From contig JADJFV010000007.1 in assembly GCA_016708435.1 (NCBI GenBank), positions 214,879-278,878 of the forward strand: a stretch of DNA of 64,000 nt, read 5' to 3'. The stretch is from Leptospiraceae bacterium (GTDB lineage Bacteria; Spirochaetota; Leptospiria; Leptospirales; Leptospiraceae). The position numbers and the translations under genes are program-made. Under the pieces are notes generated by a model. That model saw only the letters and a list, made by a program, of their open reading frames with translations, ran no database searches and was not told the DNA's origin. Below, in pieces: positions 61,290 through 64,000 of this stretch (within the stretch, counting starts at the first letter, position 1; each line of letters opens with the position of its first letter).

Positions 61290-62625
61290 ATGAACTCCGA
61301 TCCTCTTTATGAGTTAGAGTCTGAAAAGTCCTTTTAGCTTCTATACTTTAAAGGGGTCGCCGAGCGTAAACGATCTACAGATCGAGCCTGAAGATTTTAT
61401 CAACGATCTTCACAAAGAATGTTCGCATCTATGAGAGAACTCGTAGATGCGTCAGTCACCATAGACCCAATCTCACTCACCAACCACTTGCGAGAAACTC
61501 TCGTTTCCGCGACGAAGCAAAAGACCAGGAATATGTTTTGCACTCTATCAGGATGCTGTTGTCATTCAGCCTCTTAGCTATTATGCAAAGCGAATTAAGA
61601 AATATTCAGATCGCAGGAAAGTATATCAAAGTTCTTCGCGACTCCATTGAAAACATAAATGCAGAGCAAGAGGATAACGAGGATTATTCTGCTCGTATCG
61701 AAGGCGAGCTGCAAAGATTTCCCGTGCAGTCCAGTCCCGTGGGCTTAAGCTTGTCAAAGACGACAAGGCTGATTTAATTGACTATGTTCAATTGATGGCG
61801 AAACCAAGGAGCAACGAGAGTGGACTTCGCACTCATTTTGACGGCTTAGATGAAGTAACCACTGGACTCAAGCCTCACGAATTAATTATCATTGCAGCGT
61901 CCCGGTTTGGGTAAAACAACATTTGCCTAAATATTGCGTCTAACGTCGCAATCAAAGAAAAAAGATTGTAGCTATTTTCTCCTTGAGATGAGTCGCATGG
62001 AATTACTCCATCAAAATGATTTGCGCAGAAGCGAATCAATTCAATATTAAAACAGGTGCCATACATCCGAGTGATCAAAGAAATTACTCGACTCAATTAT
62101 AAAAGTTACATCGGCTCCTATTTGGATTGATGATGCAGGCGCACTTTCGATTTGGGAATTTAAAAGTAGAGTTAGACAGTTGTTAATCTCTACCCCCTCT
62201 CTCCTAGTAGTCGATTACTAGCAACTCATGAATGATCCAGGAGTAAAGAAGGCAGACAACAGAAGTAGCCTCTATTTCTAGAAATTTAAAACAAATGGCG
62301 AAAGAAGTCAACTGTCCAATCATTGCACTCTCTCAGATGTCGCGAGCTGTAGAGCAAAGATCCAAGAACAAAACCGCAATTGTCTGATTTACGAGAGTCC
62401 GGTGCCATTGAGCAAGATGCGGATATCGTTGCGTTTATTTATCGAGAAGACAAAGTCAAAGATCCAGATGAAATTCCAGAAGACCAAAAGAACAAGGCAG
62501 AAATCATTATCGCAAAAAACCGCGCGGGTCAAACGAAAAGCTTTCAACTAGCATTCACCCCAGAATACAGCCGCTTTGATAATCTCAGCAGCGGTAAAAA
62601 ACAATTAAGAAAAAACAACCCTTGA
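61290..62625 (+). pseudogene. dnaB: Replicative DNA helicase, frameshifted
   Basis: DnaB is recognisable in pieces: ATG 61290, an N-terminal domain, then LKPHELIIIAA with the P-loop ending PGLGKTTF (about 61900-61915), SLEMSRMEL (about 61985), Walker B LLVVDYLQLM (about 62200-62230), ALSQMSRAVEQRS (about 62325-62365) and the longest intact part, SDLRESGAIEQDADIVAFIY to the end SSGKKQLRKNNP (62380-62625). Net length is close to normal, with at least eight small indels. DnaB is essential, so these are most likely sequencing errors. Confidence 0.85.
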
Positions 62626-62640
62626 CTAAATAAAACTGAA

Positions 62641-63618
62641 ATGAACTTTTAAAAACAAGCTTCTTATGCTCTCTTAGTAGTTCTAGCAGTTCCATTGAGT
62701 GCAAATAAACTCGAACCAGCACCTGAGTCAATCAATCGAATCATGGTTATCGTGGGAAGATTTCTATTTCTCAGTTGGACTTTGAACGAGGAAGAAATCT
62801 ACAAAGCTCTGCAAAAACAAAAAAACAAGCAAAGCCTCAAAAGGTTCATCTAAGACACAAGTCCCTGATTTTCTAATTGCTGCGCCATCATAGATATTAC
62901 TGCCGACTTCAAGAATCTATTCAAGCAGGTGAGAAAAACATTGAACAGAAGTAGACCGACTAATGAAGTTTCAGCAGATATCAGCGCGTGCGGACTGAGA
63001 AGCTGATAGCGGAAAGACCGGTTTACCGTTCGAAATCTGGATAAACGATTTGCCCTATCAAATTAAACGGGGACAGCTACTTAAGTTCGAGTGAGTATAA
63101 AGCCTTCACAGAACAAGAAATCCAATCCCGGTATAATCAGAACAAACAAAGTTGGATTCGAAGTCAAATGCAGAGAGATTTGTTTGGTTTGGAAAATTCT
63201 TCCGATGCAGAAGAGCAAAGAATTTCAGGAAGAAATAAATAGTAAAAAAGATGCTCGCAAAGACAAAGATGCTTTTCTCTCATTGCGGGGTCAAGAAACC
63301 AAGCTATAGGGTATCAACGACTGGACTCTACCTTTGGAAATTTTTAACCGTAGTCCTGCTATTAGTGAATGTATTGGAGTTAGTCTCTTGACGATGGTAA
63401 GGTGTCCGATGCATTTATTGACGACAAAAGAAGATATTGTCTTGTTCGGGAAACTTCATAGGGTAAGCGTCTACTCCGTCACGATGCCAAATTGTGTCGA
63501 AATATCCAGAAATTATCCAAAGAGAGAGAGTAGATTCTTCTTTTAACGATGGATTTATCTAGAAAAAGAAGTATTAATTGCCGCGCAACAAAGATTACAT
63601 TGCACGAGAATAAACTAG
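62641..63618 (+). pseudogene. SurA-like periplasmic foldase, frameshifted
   Basis: From ATG 62641 pieces in several frames read SYALLVVLAVPLSAN (signal peptide), ESINRIMVIVG with QLDFERG nearby (the SurA N-terminal pattern), then RVSIKPSTEQEIQS, RLDSTFGNF and AFIDDKRRYCLVRE (parvulin-domain-like), ending near a TAG at 63616-63618. It is probably a periplasmic chaperone/prolyl isomerase for outer-membrane proteins. The many indels match those in dnaB. Confidence 0.55.
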
Positions 63619-64000
63619 AGCACCGCGGATGGTCATTTAATTTTAGCAAAATGAATAATAGCCCCGTGAAAGGGATTTGATTTTCCAGTTTCTTCGATTG
63701 CCATATTTCTCACTCCGACTCACAAAGGAAGTTTTACGCTCGTTAGCCGACACAAAGTTGATGGATGTATTTCTACGAAAAGTGAATGCTCTCTTTCCCG
63801 ATTTTGCGAAGCTTTATTTACTTAGGCTATCAATTTCCGCGGACAATGGATTTCGTTGATTTAGGGCTGACGAAAATTAGATTTTCTTTTGTTTGGAGAG
63901 AGAATTGCCTTTTATCAAATCCGAGGACACAGATTTTGACAGAATACTTTCTTTTGCTTATTTTACAGGGGTTAGTCACTTTTTAAGTTTGGAGCTAACA
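63619..64000. other. Unassigned right end of the window
   Basis: No frame here is convincingly coding. Short open stretches (for example around 63786-63986) carry no recognisable motif, and the indel density of the preceding genes suggests the reading frame may be damaged here too. Confidence 0.4.

Overview
The window looks like chromosomal DNA from a spirochaete of the Leptospira family (Leptospiraceae). The evidence is AT-rich sequence, frequent TTG/GTG starts, many lipoproteins with loose spirochaetal lipoboxes (often ending in Asn-Cys or Phe-Cys), NHL/SBBP propeller lipoproteins, and spirochaete-like neighbourhoods (ribE-ribD-secF-secD-x-yajC; trpD-pgsA-rimO-rodZ-lolA; dut-M16-pnp-rpsO-truB-rbfA-infB-nusA-rimP; rpsF-ssb-rpsR-rplI-dnaB). 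The family assignment is inference; no rRNA is present to confirm it.

Layout. 0.2-2.4 kb: an operon of a membrane protein, a YggS PLP protein and ProC, then a heptamer array and initiator tRNA. 2.6-8.6 kb: a GAF-GGDEF diguanylate cyclase, a retropepsin-like protein, MnmA, a large ATP-grasp/FMN-dehydrogenase fusion and a small helical protein. 8.7-21.4 kb, mostly minus strand: riboflavin synthesis (ribBA, ribE, ribD), Sec accessory genes (secF, secD, yajC and an unknown membrane protein), trpD, pgsA, rimO, a RodZ-like protein and a LolA-like carrier. 21.6-30.2 kb: a cNMP/patatin lipase, a stand-alone HATPase-like protein, FtsK, a pentaheme cytochrome, small and TPR membrane/lipoproteins, and dut. 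30.4-40.2 kb: an RNA and translation block from the M16 peptidase to rimP.

40.2-59.5 kb is the accessory, plastic part. It holds a structured intergenic hairpin, a secreted nuclease, an AAA-ATPase/PD-(D/E)XK protein, a lipoprotein-PlsC cluster, a REP-associated tyrosine transposase (RAYT) between two near-identical REP blocks, a decayed lipoprotein operon, two damaged toxin-antitoxin loci, a DinG-type helicase, SBBP and NHL propeller lipoproteins, a chimeric pseudogene, and a propeller-Y_Y_Y-adenylate cyclase gene broken by two compensating frameshifts.

59.7-64 kb carries rpsF (intact), then ssb, rpsR, rplI, dnaB and a SurA-like gene. Nearly all of the latter contain indels. As these are essential genes, poor sequence quality near a contig end is the best explanation.

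The most notable theme is short palindromic or inverted repeats inserted exactly at gene boundaries, in several cases supplying a start or stop codon. The RAYT/REP locus shows a plausible mobilising machinery for one repeat family.
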